Source: Pseudomonas grimontii (lineage in GTDB: Bacteria; Pseudomonadota; Gammaproteobacteria; Pseudomonadales; Pseudomonadaceae). From it: 64,000 nucleotides of DNA. Both the position numbers and the translations under genes were made by a program. Location of the stretch: the NCBI RefSeq assembly GCF_007858185.1, contig NZ_VFES01000010.1, positions 62,001 to 126,000 on the forward strand, given 5' to 3'. Of this stretch, positions 15,833 through 24,704 are shown in pieces. Below the pieces are notes generated by a model, which worked only from the letters and a program-made list of their open reading frames with translations, was not told the origin of the DNA and searched no databases. Each line of letters opens with the position of its first letter. Position 1 is the stretch's first letter.

Positions 15833-17218
15833 TTACAGGATACGAACGCGCAACGAACGGCCCTTGATCTTGCCGTCGTTCAAACGCTGCAACGCCTGTT
15901 TGGCGATGCCGCGTTCCACGGCCACGAAGGCCTGGAAGTCGAAGATCGCGATCTTGCCGACCTGGGCACCCGGGATGCCGGCTTCACCGGTCAATGCGCC
16001 GAGGATGTCGCCTGGGCGCACCTTGTCTTTGCGGCCGGCGGCGATGCACAGGGTGCTCATCACCGGCAACAGCGGGCCACCGCTTTGCGGCTTGAGGTTG
16101 TCCAGTTGGTCCCAGTTCAGCGGTGACTTCTGCAGTTGCTCGATGGCCTGGGCGCGGTGCGCTTCGGACGGCGCCACCAGGCTGATGGCGATGCCGGTCT
16201 CACCGGCGCGACCGGTACGGCCCACGCGGTGGATGTGGATTTCCGAGTCGCGGGCCAGTTCGACGTTGATCACCATGTCCAGCGCGTCAATGTCCAGGCC
16301 GCGGGCGGCGACGTCGGTGGCCACCAGCACCGAGGTGCTGCGGTTGGCGAACATCGCCAATACCTGGTCACGGTCGCGCTGTTCCAGGTCGCCATGCAGG
16401 CCGACGGCGGAAATGCCCTTGGCCGTCAGGTGATCGACGGTTTCCTGTACTTGCTGCTTGGTGAAGCAGAACGCCACGCAGGAGGCCGGGCGGAAATGCG
16501 CCAGCACCTTGGTCACGGCGTCCATGCGTTCTTCCGGGGAGATCTCGTAGAAACGCTGTTCGATCTGGTCGTCGGAGTGGAACGCTTCGGCTTTCACTTG
16601 CTGCGGCGCGCGCATGAACTTCGAGGCCAGCTGCTTGATGCTCACCGGGTAGGTGGCCGAGAACAGCAGGGTCTGGCGGCGCGGCGGGGTCTTGCTGATG
16701 ATGTCTTCAATGGCGTCGTAGAAACCCATGTCGAGCATGCGGTCGGCTTCGTCGAGGATCAGCGTGTTCAAGCCGTCCAGCACCAGCGAACCCTTGCGCA
16801 GGTGTTGCTGGATACGGCCCGGGGTGCCGACGATCACGTGGGCGCCGTGCTCCAGGGAGGCGATCTGCGGGCCGAGGGACACGCCGCCGCACAGGGTCAG
16901 GACCTTGATGTTGTCTTCGGCACGGGCCAGGCGGCGGATTTCCTTGGCGACCTGGTCGGCCAGCTCACGGGTCGGGCACATCACCAGGGCCTGGCAGCCG
17001 AAGTAGCGCGGGTTGATCGGGTTCAGCAGGCCGATGCCGAACGCGGCGGTCTTGCCGCTGCCGGTCTTGGCCTGGGCAATCAGGTCCAGCCCCTTGAGGA
17101 TCACCGGCAAGCTTTGCGCCTGGATCTGCGTCATCTCGACATAACCCAGCGAGTCGAGGTTAGCCAGCATGGCGGCGGACAGGGGCAAAGTATTAAAAGC
17201 GGTGGCGATGGTAGTCAC
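15833..17218 (-). CDS. dbpA: ATP-dependent RNA helicase DbpA
   Basis: A 461-residue DEAD-box helicase. Motifs in order: Q-motif (PIQAQSLP-like, MTQIQAQSLP), Walker A AKTGSGKT, PTRELA, TPGR, DEAD, SAT, then the second RecA domain with ARGLDI and HRVGRTGRAG. The C-terminal ~75 residues (KDKVRPGDILGALTGEAGIPGAQVGKIAIFDFQAFVAV) form the DbpA RNA-binding domain, which directs the enzyme to helix 92 of 23S rRNA during 50S assembly. The GTG at 17218 (VTTIATAFNTLPL) is chosen because upstream sequence shows no homology and is low in coding character. Confidence 0.93.
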   Translation of the reverse strand: MTTIATAFNTLPLSAAMLANLDSLGYVEMTQIQAQSLPVILKGLDLIAQAKTGSGKTAAFGIGLLNPINPRYFGCQALVMCPTRELADQVAKEIRRLARAEDNIKVLTLCGGVSLGPQIASLEHGAHVIVGTPGRIQQHLRKGSLVLDGLNTLILDEADRMLDMGFYDAIEDIISKTPPRRQTLLFSATYPVSIKQLASKFMRAPQQVKAEAFHSDDQIEQRFYEISPEERMDAVTKVLAHFRPASCVAFCFTKQQVQETVDHLTAKGISAVGLHGDLEQRDRDQVLAMFANRSTSVLVATDVAARGLDIDALDMVINVELARDSEIHIHRVGRTGRAGETGIAISLVAPSEAHRAQAIEQLQKSPLNWDQLDNLKPQSGGPLLPVMSTLCIAAGRKDKVRPGDILGALTGEAGIPGAQVGKIAIFDFQAFVAVERGIAKQALQRLNDGKIKGRSLRVRIL

Positions 17219-17317
17219 GGGACTGGCTCTGCAAAACAAAATGTCGCGCAGTGTAGCAGGCCCCGGTGGGTTTTTTCGCATGGTTCGGATGAGGGGTGGG
17301 GGCCGCGGCAAGTTATG

Positions 17318-17374
17318 AGCGGCAAGCGGCAAGCTCGAAGCCGTCTTGCAGCTTCAAGCTTGCCGCTTGCCGCT
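17318..17374. repeat. Inverted repeat AGCGGCAAGCGGCAAGCT, overlapping a stop codon
   Basis: Exact 18-base arms at 17318-17335 and 17357-17374. The right arm encodes the last residues of the MFS transporter on the minus strand (SGKRQA then TGA), so the repeat has become part of that coding end. A looser relative of this repeat is at 50387-50469. Confidence 0.85.
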
Positions 17375-18760
17375 GCCTTTAGGCTCCAATTGCAGGAAGA
17401 TCGCCGCCGCCAGCATCGCCATGATGCCCACGGTGAGGAAGGTCAGCTGGAAGGCGCCGAGCACGCTTTCCACGCCATCGTTGCCGGACTCGGCAGTAAA
17501 GCCGCCAAGCAACGCACCGGCGCATGCTACCCCAAGGCTCAGGGACAATTGCGCCACCACTGACAGCAAGCTGTTGCCGCTGCTGGCCTGGGCGTCGTCG
17601 AGGTCGATCAGGGTGACGGTGTTCATCGCGGTAAATTGCAGCGAGTTGATTGCCCCCAGCACCGCCAGCATTGCCAGCAGCAGCGGGTAGGGCGTCTGCT
17701 CGCTGACCAGGCCCATGCTCGCCAGCATGATGCCCAGCGCCAGGGTGTTGCCGGTCAGCACGATGCGGTAGCCCACGCGCTCGATCAGCGGCCGGGCGAT
17801 GGACTTGGCGAACATCGCCGCCGCCGCCAGGGGCAGCATGCTCATCCCTGCCTGGGACGGCGAATACCCCAGGGCCACTTGCAGCAGCAACGGCACCAGG
17901 AACGGCAAGGCGCCGCTGCCCAGGCGCGCGAACAGGTTGCCGAGGATACCCACCGCAAAGGTGCGGGTCTTGAACAGCGCCGGCGAGAACAGCGGGTTAT
18001 CGATATGCCCGGCGCGCAGCCAATACGCCGCCAGGCACGCCAACCCGCCGAACAGCAGCAACATCACCCGCAGGTGCGGCAGGTGCAATTCGCCCAGGCC
18101 TTCCATGGCAATGGTGATCAGCACCATGGCCGCGCCGAACAGCAGGAAGCCGATGCCATCGAAGCGCGTACGTTCGCTGCCGCGCAGGTCGGGGATGAAC
18201 TTCCACACGGCGTAGCAACCGATCATGCCCACCGGCAGGTTGATCAGGAAGATCCAGTGCCACGTCAGGTATTGCACCATCCAGCCGCCCATGGTGGGGC
18301 CGAGCAAGGGCCCGAGCAGGCCGGGAATGGTGATGAAACCCATGATCCGCACCAGTTCGGAGCGGGGGTAGGCGCGTAGCACCACGAGCCGGCCGACCGG
18401 CAGCATCAACGCCCCGCCGAGGCCCTGGATGACCCGCGCACCCACCAGCATGGTCAGGCTGCTGGACAAGGCGCACAGCAAGGAGCCGATGCTGAACAGC
18501 ATGATCGCGCCGAAGAAAATCTTCTTGGTGCCGAAGCGGTCGGCGATCCAGCCCGAGGCCGGGATCAGCAAGGCGACGGTGAGCATGTAGGCGATCACCA
18601 CCCCTTGCATGCGCAGCGGGTTTTCCGCCAGGTCCCGGGCCATGGCCGGCAGTGCGGTGTTGAGAATCGTCCCATCCAGCGATTGCATGAAGAAGGCAAT
18701 CGCTACCACCCAGGGGAGCCAGCGGGCGGTCTTGGCATCGAGAGGGGCGCGATTCGGCAT
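17354..18760 (-). CDS. MFS exporter, DHA2 (EmrB/QacA) type
   Basis: A 468-residue transporter with about 14 hydrophobic helices. It begins WLPWVVAIAFFMQSLDGTILNTALPAMARDL, the DHA2 helix-1 signature; motif A is GWIADRFGTKKIF and motif C is near PGLLGPLLGPTMGGW. DHA2 proteins exchange protons for drugs or amphiphiles. It starts 36 bases after the stop codon of the RhlA-like gene on the same strand, so the two are probably co-transcribed and the exporter may move that enzyme's lipid product. No EmrA-type adaptor gene is nearby. Confidence 0.88.
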   Translation of the reverse strand: MPNRAPLDAKTARWLPWVVAIAFFMQSLDGTILNTALPAMARDLAENPLRMQGVVIAYMLTVALLIPASGWIADRFGTKKIFFGAIMLFSIGSLLCALSSSLTMLVGARVIQGLGGALMLPVGRLVVLRAYPRSELVRIMGFITIPGLLGPLLGPTMGGWMVQYLTWHWIFLINLPVGMIGCYAVWKFIPDLRGSERTRFDGIGFLLFGAAMVLITIAMEGLGELHLPHLRVMLLLFGGLACLAAYWLRAGHIDNPLFSPALFKTRTFAVGILGNLFARLGSGALPFLVPLLLQVALGYSPSQAGMSMLPLAAAAMFAKSIARPLIERVGYRIVLTGNTLALGIMLASMGLVSEQTPYPLLLAMLAVLGAINSLQFTAMNTVTLIDLDDAQASSGNSLLSVVAQLSLSLGVACAGALLGGFTAESGNDGVESVLGAFQLTFLTVGIMAMLAAAIFLQLEPKGSGKRQA

Positions 18761-18796
18761 GGTTTACCTTTTTGTTAGCAAGCTATGTGTCGGCGA

Positions 18797-19687
18797 TTAT
18801 GCGCCATTCGTCGCCCCTTTTCCCACTGGCGGTTGGTCTAAATCCGACAACGCCGCGTGCTCGCCCACCAGGAAATCCAACAATGCACGGTGCACCGCCA
18901 AAGCCGCCTCGCGGGACTCCAGGTCCAGTAAATGCCCGGTGTGTTCGGCCACGGCAAAGCTGCTGCGGTCGACGTAGTGCTTGAACAGTTGGGCATCCGC
19001 GGCAGGGGTGTATTCGTCCAGCGTGCCGTTGAGAAAGTGCACCGGGGTTTCGATTTTTCGCAGTGCCGGCAGGTAGTTGCCATCGCCCAGGGCCAGCACC
19101 TGATGGATATGAAAGCGCGCCTGGCGGTACTCGGTGGTGGCCATGTTCGACAGGTGCCGATGGTTATTGCGCTTGAGGCGGGGCGACAGGTATTTGCCGA
19201 CGGTCTCGTTGAGCAGGTGCCCGACTGCGGACTTGTCATCGGCTTCGATCAGCACCCGCACGCGCTCCACATAGTCGAGCATTGCCTGGTTGAGGTTGGG
19301 CGCCAGGGCCATGACCACTGAGCTTTCGACCGACGGCGGGTTGTGTGCCAGGGTCAGCAGCGTGGAGATGCCGCCCCATGAGGCCGAGACCAGGTGATTG
19401 ACCTGGAAGCGCTCGACCAGGGCGCGCAGGATTTGCACCTCGTCATCCTTGGTCACCAGGTCCAGGTCGGTGTTGTGTTCGCGGGAATAGCCCGAGAAGG
19501 GCAGGTCGAACAACAGTACATTGAAGTGCTCGGCCAGGCATTTGCTGGTTCGGGCGAATGAGCGTGTGGTGGACAGTGCGCCATTGACCATCAAGACGGT
19601 CTTCTTTTGCGAATCGTTTCCTAGTTGCTCAACATGAACGTTGTAGTGCTTGAACAGCTTTTGTATGACGAAACTTCCATGGTTCAT
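18797..19687 (-). CDS. RhlA/PhaG-like 3-hydroxyacyl acyltransferase
   Basis: A 296-residue alpha/beta hydrolase that resembles RhlA along its whole length: VLMVNGALSTTRSFARTSKCLAEHFNVLLFDLPFSG, KDDEVQILRALVERFQVNHLVSASWGGISTLL, LNQAMLDYVERV, SAVGHLLNETVGKYL and ARFHIHQVLAL. The triad Ser103, Asp224 and His252 is intact and offset by one from RhlA Ser102/Asp223/His251. RhlA joins two 3-hydroxyacyl groups from CoA/ACP to make HAA, the lipid part of rhamnolipid; PhaG diverts hydroxyacyl groups to PHA. The close match to RhlA-specific blocks favours the former. No rhlB or rhlI/R is beside it. ATG 19687 is where similarity begins. Confidence 0.85.
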   Translation of the reverse strand: MNHGSFVIQKLFKHYNVHVEQLGNDSQKKTVLMVNGALSTTRSFARTSKCLAEHFNVLLFDLPFSGYSREHNTDLDLVTKDDEVQILRALVERFQVNHLVSASWGGISTLLTLAHNPPSVESSVVMALAPNLNQAMLDYVERVRVLIEADDKSAVGHLLNETVGKYLSPRLKRNNHRHLSNMATTEYRQARFHIHQVLALGDGNYLPALRKIETPVHFLNGTLDEYTPAADAQLFKHYVDRSSFAVAEHTGHLLDLESREAALAVHRALLDFLVGEHAALSDLDQPPVGKGATNGA

Positions 19688-19836
19688 CGCAGTACTTCCA
19701 GTGTGTGGCGGTATGCCACTGGTTGTTATAGCGAGGTTTTTGACGGGCGACAACAGGCTGCCCGTGCAAACTGGGAGGAAGCGAATTTACGGTAGGAAGG
19801 GCCGAAACCGAGCTGTCTGAAATCAGCGCAAGACAA

Positions 19837-19863
19837 TGTGGGAGGGGCAAGCCCCCTCCCACA
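19837..19863. repeat. Short REP hairpin
   Basis: TGTGGGAGGGG-CAAG-CCCCCTCCCACA forms a single compact hairpin just after the stop codon of the PmbA-like gene (minus strand). It is a lone REP unit with mirrored ends, and could act as its transcript end. Confidence 0.8.
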
Positions 19864-19872
19864 GGGGGGTAT

Positions 19873-21189
19873 TTACAGGGTCAGGGTCAGGCGGTTGACC
19901 AGGGCGCCCGGCAACAGGTTGGAGGCGGTATTGCGCTGGCCGTAAGTGCTGGCCGACAGCAGCAGTTCCCGCTCAGCGGTCAGGGCTTCCAACTGTGAGC
20001 CGAGCAGGCTGTAGACGCTGTCATCAAAACGCATGGTGCTGACCGGTGCCTTGATCTCGCCGTCTTCCACCCAGAACGTGGCGAAGCGCGTCATGCCGGT
20101 CAGGCGTGCGGCGGGCAGGTCGGAGTAGTTCAGGTACCACAGGTTGCTGATGTAGAGCCCGGTGCCCAGTTGCTTGAGGATCTCGGCCTGGGCCAGGCTG
20201 CCCGCCGCGATCTGCAAGGCGCTGGGGGATTCGTCGCCGCTGGCGCCGTTGGCGCTGAGACCATATTCGGCGGCGCTGCGCGAGTTCACCAGTTGGCCCT
20301 CGGCCTTGCCGGCGTTGATCAGCGTGACATCACTGCGCGGGTAGCCTTCGCTGGAGAACGCTTGGCTCAGGGAGTCGGTGATGTGTTCTTTCACCGTCAC
20401 CAGCGGGCTCAAGGACTGCTCACCGGCATAGAGCCGTTGCAACGAGCTGCCTTTGCTGGCGATGGCCTGGGCGGAAAAACCACCCCAGGTGATAATGCTG
20501 ATGATTTCTTCCAGCGCCGCCGGGGCGAGGTAGGCGCGGTATTGTCCGGGCGCCAGTGGGTGCAGCGGGCGGCCAAGGAATTCCAGCTGTTCACGGGCCA
20601 GCTGGAAGCGCCGGGCGAACTCGGCGCTGTCCCAGGCGTCGCCGGCGTAGCTGGCTTTTACCGCTTCGCCATTGGCGTGGAACAGGCTGAAATCGAAGTT
20701 GAAACTATTGGCCTGATGCCAGCCAAACGCACCGTCCGAACTGGCAAAGCCCCGGCTGATCGGCCCGGCGGCATAGAAGCCGACCAGGTCGACGCCATTG
20801 GCTGCCTGGCTGATTTCTTCCAGCACCTGGGCCAGGTCGGGCAGGGGACGGGCCTGTTCGTTGTGGCTTTGCCAGGCGTTGTGGTTGAGCAACAGGTACG
20901 GGTCATGTGGCAGCAGCGGCAGGGTTTCACGCAACTGCCGCAGGCCGTCGGCGAGGCGCTGGCGATCCAGCTCGGGCTCGCCGGCCAGGGTGATGCCGAG
21001 GTCGGCATGGCGGCCATCGTTGATCAGCTTGAGATTGAGGCTGGCCTGCTGCACTTGCCCGGCCTGCCGCACCTTGGCGTGGTTGAAGCGCACGAACTCG
21101 GACGATTCCGCCGCGTAGCCCAGGTGAAATTGTTCCTTGTCGGTGATGGCCTGCTTGAGCCACTGCACCAATGCCTTGAAGTTGTTCAT
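19873..21189 (-). CDS. PmbA/TldE-like protein (non-catalytic partner)
   Basis: A 438-residue member of the TldD/PmbA superfamily lacking an HExxxH motif, as expected of the TldE/PmbA-type subunit. Recognisable parts are SEFVRFNHAKVRQAGQVQQASLNL near the N-terminus, the central GFYAAGPISRGFASSDGAFGW, and the late LYISNLWYLNYSDLPAARLTGMTRFATFWVEDGEI. It overlaps the stop of the TldD-like gene upstream by one base (ATG/TGA), so the two are translationally coupled. TldD/TldE pairs act as a heterodimeric protease on unfolded peptides. Confidence 0.85.
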   Translation of the reverse strand: MNNFKALVQWLKQAITDKEQFHLGYAAESSEFVRFNHAKVRQAGQVQQASLNLKLINDGRHADLGITLAGEPELDRQRLADGLRQLRETLPLLPHDPYLLLNHNAWQSHNEQARPLPDLAQVLEEISQAANGVDLVGFYAAGPISRGFASSDGAFGWHQANSFNFDFSLFHANGEAVKASYAGDAWDSAEFARRFQLAREQLEFLGRPLHPLAPGQYRAYLAPAALEEIISIITWGGFSAQAIASKGSSLQRLYAGEQSLSPLVTVKEHITDSLSQAFSSEGYPRSDVTLINAGKAEGQLVNSRSAAEYGLSANGASGDESPSALQIAAGSLAQAEILKQLGTGLYISNLWYLNYSDLPAARLTGMTRFATFWVEDGEIKAPVSTMRFDDSVYSLLGSQLEALTAERELLLSASTYGQRNTASNLLPGALVNRLTLTL

Positions 21190-22631
21190 CAGGCATCTCC
21201 CCCAAATACGTCAACGTTGCTGAACACACAGGCCGGCGACGCATGGCCGACGCGGATCACCTGGTTGGGCTCGCCCTTGCCGCAGTTCGGCGTTCCCAGC
21301 ACTTTGAAGGTGCTGGCGTCGCCCACGGCGCTGAGGTTGCGCCAGAACTGCGCGGAAATCGCCCGGTAGTTGGGGTTTTTCACCACGCCCTTGAGTTCGC
21401 CGTTTTCAATCAACTGGCCCCACTCACAGCCGAACTGGAACTTGTTGCGCGCATCGTCGATGGACCACGAGCGGTTGGTCGACATCAGGATGCCGTGTTC
21501 GATGCCGCCAATCAGTTGCGCCAGGCGCTTATCGCCGGCTTCGATATTCAGGTTGGCCATGCGGTCGATCGGCGGGCGGTTCCAGCTGCTGGCGCGGCTG
21601 TTGGCCACGCCGTCCATGCCCGAGCGGAACTGCGACAACGCCCCACCCAACGGCTTGAGCAGCAGCCCTTCGCGGATCAGGAATTGTTTGCTGGCCGCGG
21701 TGCCGTCGTCGTCATGGCCGTAGCTGGCCAGTTGCTCGGGAATGTCCGGGTCGAACGTTACGTTCAGCAGCTTGGAGCCGTATTGCAGGTGGCCGAAGTC
21801 GCTGGCCTTCACAAAACTGGTGCCGGCGTAATTGCGCTCATCGCCGAGGATGCGGTCGAGTTCCAGCGGATGGCCGATGGACTCGTGGATCTGCAGGATC
21901 ATCTGGTCGGGCATCAGCAGCAGGTCGCGCGGGCCCTGGGGCGTGTTTGGCGCCAGCAGCAGTTGCAGGGCTTCGTCGGCAATGCGCGGCGCGGCGCCGA
22001 CCAGGCCGAAGCGGCTGATCACGTTAAAACCGCCCTGCTGGCCGAAGTTGGTGCCACCCAGGGTGCGGGTCTGGCTGTCGTTGCCGTCAAAGGCCGTGAC
22101 GTTGACGCCGGGGAACACAAACCGCTGGGCCTGGCGCAGTTCGGCGCCGGCTGTATTGAGGTAGATCTGCTCGACATGGGTCACGCCCAGGCTCACGTCC
22201 CAACTGACCAGGCGCTCGTCCTTGGGCACGGCGGCCGATTCGTCGCCCAGCAGTTGGTAGCAGTCGCTCAAGGACGGGAAGGGCTGGTCCAGGTCGGGCG
22301 ACAGGTAGTCGGCGACGTCGCTGGACACCGGTTGATCGCGCAGGTCGAGCAGGGCGTGGGGCCGAATCTGCCGGGCCTGCTGTTCGGCGCGCTCAAGGGC
22401 GGCTTGCAGGCCAGGCAGGGAAATATCGTGGGTCGCGGCATAGGCTTCCACACCGTTCAGGCGCACGGTGAGCATGGCGCCTTCGTCGTGGCTCAGGTGC
22501 GGCGGTTCGGCGACGTTCTTGCGCACCGATAGGTACTGGCCAGACTCGCGTACGTAGCGTAGGGAGAAAAATTCGGCGGTGGTGCGCAGGGCACTGAAAT
22601 GCTTTTTGAGTGTGGCGTGGTGGTCGAACAT
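21189..22631 (-). CDS. TldD-like zinc metallopeptidase (catalytic subunit)
   Basis: A 480-residue TldD/PmbA-superfamily protein carrying the TldD zinc motif HESIGH (His249, Glu250, His254) followed by PLELDRILGDE. A C-terminal cysteine (LGTPNCGKGEPNQ) and GHASPAC are also typical. It forms an operon with the PmbA-like gene downstream. The pair is not the canonical tldD or pmbA by context (no mreBCD/yjgA neighbours), so it is probably a second TldD/TldE set with its own substrate, perhaps a peptide. Confidence 0.87.
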   Translation of the reverse strand: MFDHHATLKKHFSALRTTAEFFSLRYVRESGQYLSVRKNVAEPPHLSHDEGAMLTVRLNGVEAYAATHDISLPGLQAALERAEQQARQIRPHALLDLRDQPVSSDVADYLSPDLDQPFPSLSDCYQLLGDESAAVPKDERLVSWDVSLGVTHVEQIYLNTAGAELRQAQRFVFPGVNVTAFDGNDSQTRTLGGTNFGQQGGFNVISRFGLVGAAPRIADEALQLLLAPNTPQGPRDLLLMPDQMILQIHESIGHPLELDRILGDERNYAGTSFVKASDFGHLQYGSKLLNVTFDPDIPEQLASYGHDDDGTAASKQFLIREGLLLKPLGGALSQFRSGMDGVANSRASSWNRPPIDRMANLNIEAGDKRLAQLIGGIEHGILMSTNRSWSIDDARNKFQFGCEWGQLIENGELKGVVKNPNYRAISAQFWRNLSAVGDASTFKVLGTPNCGKGEPNQVIRVGHASPACVFSNVDVFGGDA

Positions 22632-22728
22632 GGGGCCTTCCTTGTGGGCGGCTCAGCGCGGGCAGGCAAACAGAGTAGGCCTGGGCTGGGGAGCGATCAA
22701 GGAGAGGTGATTCTTTGTGGCAAGTGCC

Positions 22729-22831
22729 CCCTGTGGCGAGCGGGCTTGCCCCGCGTTGGGCTGCGCAGTGGCCCCAAAAATCTTGGGAGCGCTACGCACT
22801 CCAACGCGGGGCAAGCCCGCTCGCCACAGGG
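22729..22831. repeat. Long inverted repeat, CTGTGGCGAGCGGGCTTGCC type
   Basis: Arms of ~33 bases (CCCTGTGGCGAGCGGGCTTGCCCCGCGTTGG and complement) flank a spacer of ~40 bases that itself contains CTGCGCAGTGGCCCCAAAAATC. It belongs to a different REP subtype from the GTGGGAGG units. It lies between betA and the TldD-like gene. Confidence 0.85.
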
Positions 22832-22837
22832 AATGGG

Positions 22838-24541
22838 TTACTGCGCAGTCGGCCCCACTTCACGCAACGGCTTGCCACGCACCGGCGCATCGCCCGCCAC
22901 GTAGTAGTCGGCAGTGCTGCGCGGCAGCGGCTGGCGGCCACGGATCTTGTCGGCGATTTTCTCGGCGATCATGATCGTCGGGGCGTTCAGGTTGCCGGTG
23001 GTGATGATCGGCATGATCGACGCATCGACCACACGCAGGCCCTGCATGCCATGCACGCGGCCTTCGCCATCGACCACGGCCATCTCGTCGTCGCCCATCT
23101 TGCACGAGCAGGACGGGTGGAACGCGGTTTCGGCGTGCTCGCGGATGAACTTGTCGAGTTGCTCATCGGTTTGCACCTCGATGCCCGGGCTGATTTCGCG
23201 GCCACGGTACGGGTCCAGCGCCGGCTGCTGCATGATTTCACGGGTCAGGCGGATGCCGTCGCGGAACTCCTGCCAGTCCTGCTCGGTGGCCATGTAGTTG
23301 AAGAGGATGCTCGGGTAATCCCGTGGGTTCTTCGACTTCAGTTGCACGCGGCCACGGCTCGGCGAACGCATGGAGCCCATGTGCGCCTGGAAACCGTGCT
23401 CTTTCACACCGTTGCTGCCGTTGTAGTTAATCGCCACCGGCAGGAAGTGGTACTGGATGTTCGGCCATTCGAATTCCGGACGCGAACGGATAAAACCGCC
23501 CGCTTCGAACTGGTTACTGGCGCCGATGCCGGTGCCGTTGAACAGCCACTCGGCACCAATGGCCGGCTGGTTGTACCAGAGCAGCGACGGGTACAGCGAC
23601 ACCGGCTGAGTGCACGCATATTGCAGGTACAGCTCAAGGTGGTCCTGCAGGTTTTCGCCGACGCCAGGCAGGTCGTGGACCACCGGTATGTCGAGGCTTT
23701 CCAGCAGTTTGGCCGGGCCCACGCCGGAGCGTTGCAGCAGTTGCGGCGAAGCGATCGCACCGCTGCACACCAGCACTTCTTTACGCGCACGGGCTTCAAC
23801 GCGCTCTTCGGCGGCACCGATGAGGTAACGCACGCCAACGGCACGCTTGCCTTCGAACAACACTTTGTCGGTGAGGGCGTGGGTCACGATGGTCAGGGTC
23901 GAACGCTTCTTGGCCGTGTCCAGGTATCCGCGCGCGGTGCTGGCGCGACGACCGTTCGGCGTGACGGTACGGTCCATCGGGCCGAAGCCTTCCTGCTGGT
24001 AACCGTTCAAGTCTTCGGTGCGCGGGTAACCGGCCTGCACGCCCGCTTCAACCATGGCGTGGAACAGCGGGTTGTTGCCGGCTTTAGGCGTGGTCACGCT
24101 GACCGGGCCATCGCCGCCGTGCCAGTCGTTCGGGCCGATGTCGCGGGTTTCGGCCTTGCGGAAATACGGCAGGCAGTCGAGGTAGCTCCAGTCTTCCAGA
24201 CCTGGCAGCTTCGACCAGTTGTCGTAGTCCATGGCGTTGCCACGGATGTAGCACATGCCGTTGATCAGCGAAGAGCCACCCAGGCCCTTGCCGCGACCGC
24301 ATTCCATCCGGCGGCCGTCCATGTGCGGCTCTGGATCGGTTTCGTAGGCCCAGTTGTAGCGACGGCCTTGCAGCGGGAAGGCCAGGGCGGCCGGCATCTG
24401 GGTACGGAAGTCGAGACGGTAGTCGGGACCGCCGGCTTCCAGCAGCAGGACGGTGACGCCTTCGTCTTCGGTCAGACGGGTCGCCAGGGTGTTACCGGCG
24501 GAGCCGGCACCCACAATGATGTAGTCGTATTCTTGGGACAT
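22838..24541 (-). CDS. betA: Choline dehydrogenase
   Basis: A 567-residue GMC oxidoreductase. It begins MSQEYDYIIVGAGSAGNTLATRL (FAD-binding GxGxxG), has the GMC signatures GRGKGLGGSSLINGMCYIRG and GAIASPQLLQRSGVGP, and the C-terminal HPSCSCKMG...VVDASIMPIITTGNLNAPTIMIAEK. BetA oxidises choline to betaine aldehyde at the membrane. It is the last gene of betI-betB-betA. A 160-base gap with a dyad repeat separates it from betB. Confidence 0.97.
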   Translation of the reverse strand: MSQEYDYIIVGAGSAGNTLATRLTEDEGVTVLLLEAGGPDYRLDFRTQMPAALAFPLQGRRYNWAYETDPEPHMDGRRMECGRGKGLGGSSLINGMCYIRGNAMDYDNWSKLPGLEDWSYLDCLPYFRKAETRDIGPNDWHGGDGPVSVTTPKAGNNPLFHAMVEAGVQAGYPRTEDLNGYQQEGFGPMDRTVTPNGRRASTARGYLDTAKKRSTLTIVTHALTDKVLFEGKRAVGVRYLIGAAEERVEARARKEVLVCSGAIASPQLLQRSGVGPAKLLESLDIPVVHDLPGVGENLQDHLELYLQYACTQPVSLYPSLLWYNQPAIGAEWLFNGTGIGASNQFEAGGFIRSRPEFEWPNIQYHFLPVAINYNGSNGVKEHGFQAHMGSMRSPSRGRVQLKSKNPRDYPSILFNYMATEQDWQEFRDGIRLTREIMQQPALDPYRGREISPGIEVQTDEQLDKFIREHAETAFHPSCSCKMGDDEMAVVDGEGRVHGMQGLRVVDASIMPIITTGNLNAPTIMIAEKIADKIRGRQPLPRSTADYYVAGDAPVRGKPLREVGPTAQ

Positions 24542-24570
24542 AAATGCACCCTCTTAAAAGTTTGGCCGCC

Positions 24571-24662
24571 CGTAGCAGCTGCCGAGGAACGAGGCTGCGT
24601 TGGGCTGCGTAGCAGACCCCAAGATCGCTACGCAGCCTCGCTTGCGCTCGTCAGCTGCTACG
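24571..24662. repeat. Inverted repeat between betB and betA (GTAGCAGCTG type)
   Basis: CGTAGCAGCTGCCGAGGAACGAGGCTGCG pairs with CGCAGCCTCGCTTGCGCTCGTCAGCTGCTACG across GTTGGGCTGCGTAGCAGACCCC. This is yet another dispersed Pseudomonas repeat class. Its place inside the bet operon could lower betA relative to betB expression. Confidence 0.75.
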
Positions 24663-24704
24663 GCGGACCTTGGGATCGATACGCGCTGAGTTGAGTGGGG
24701 TTGC

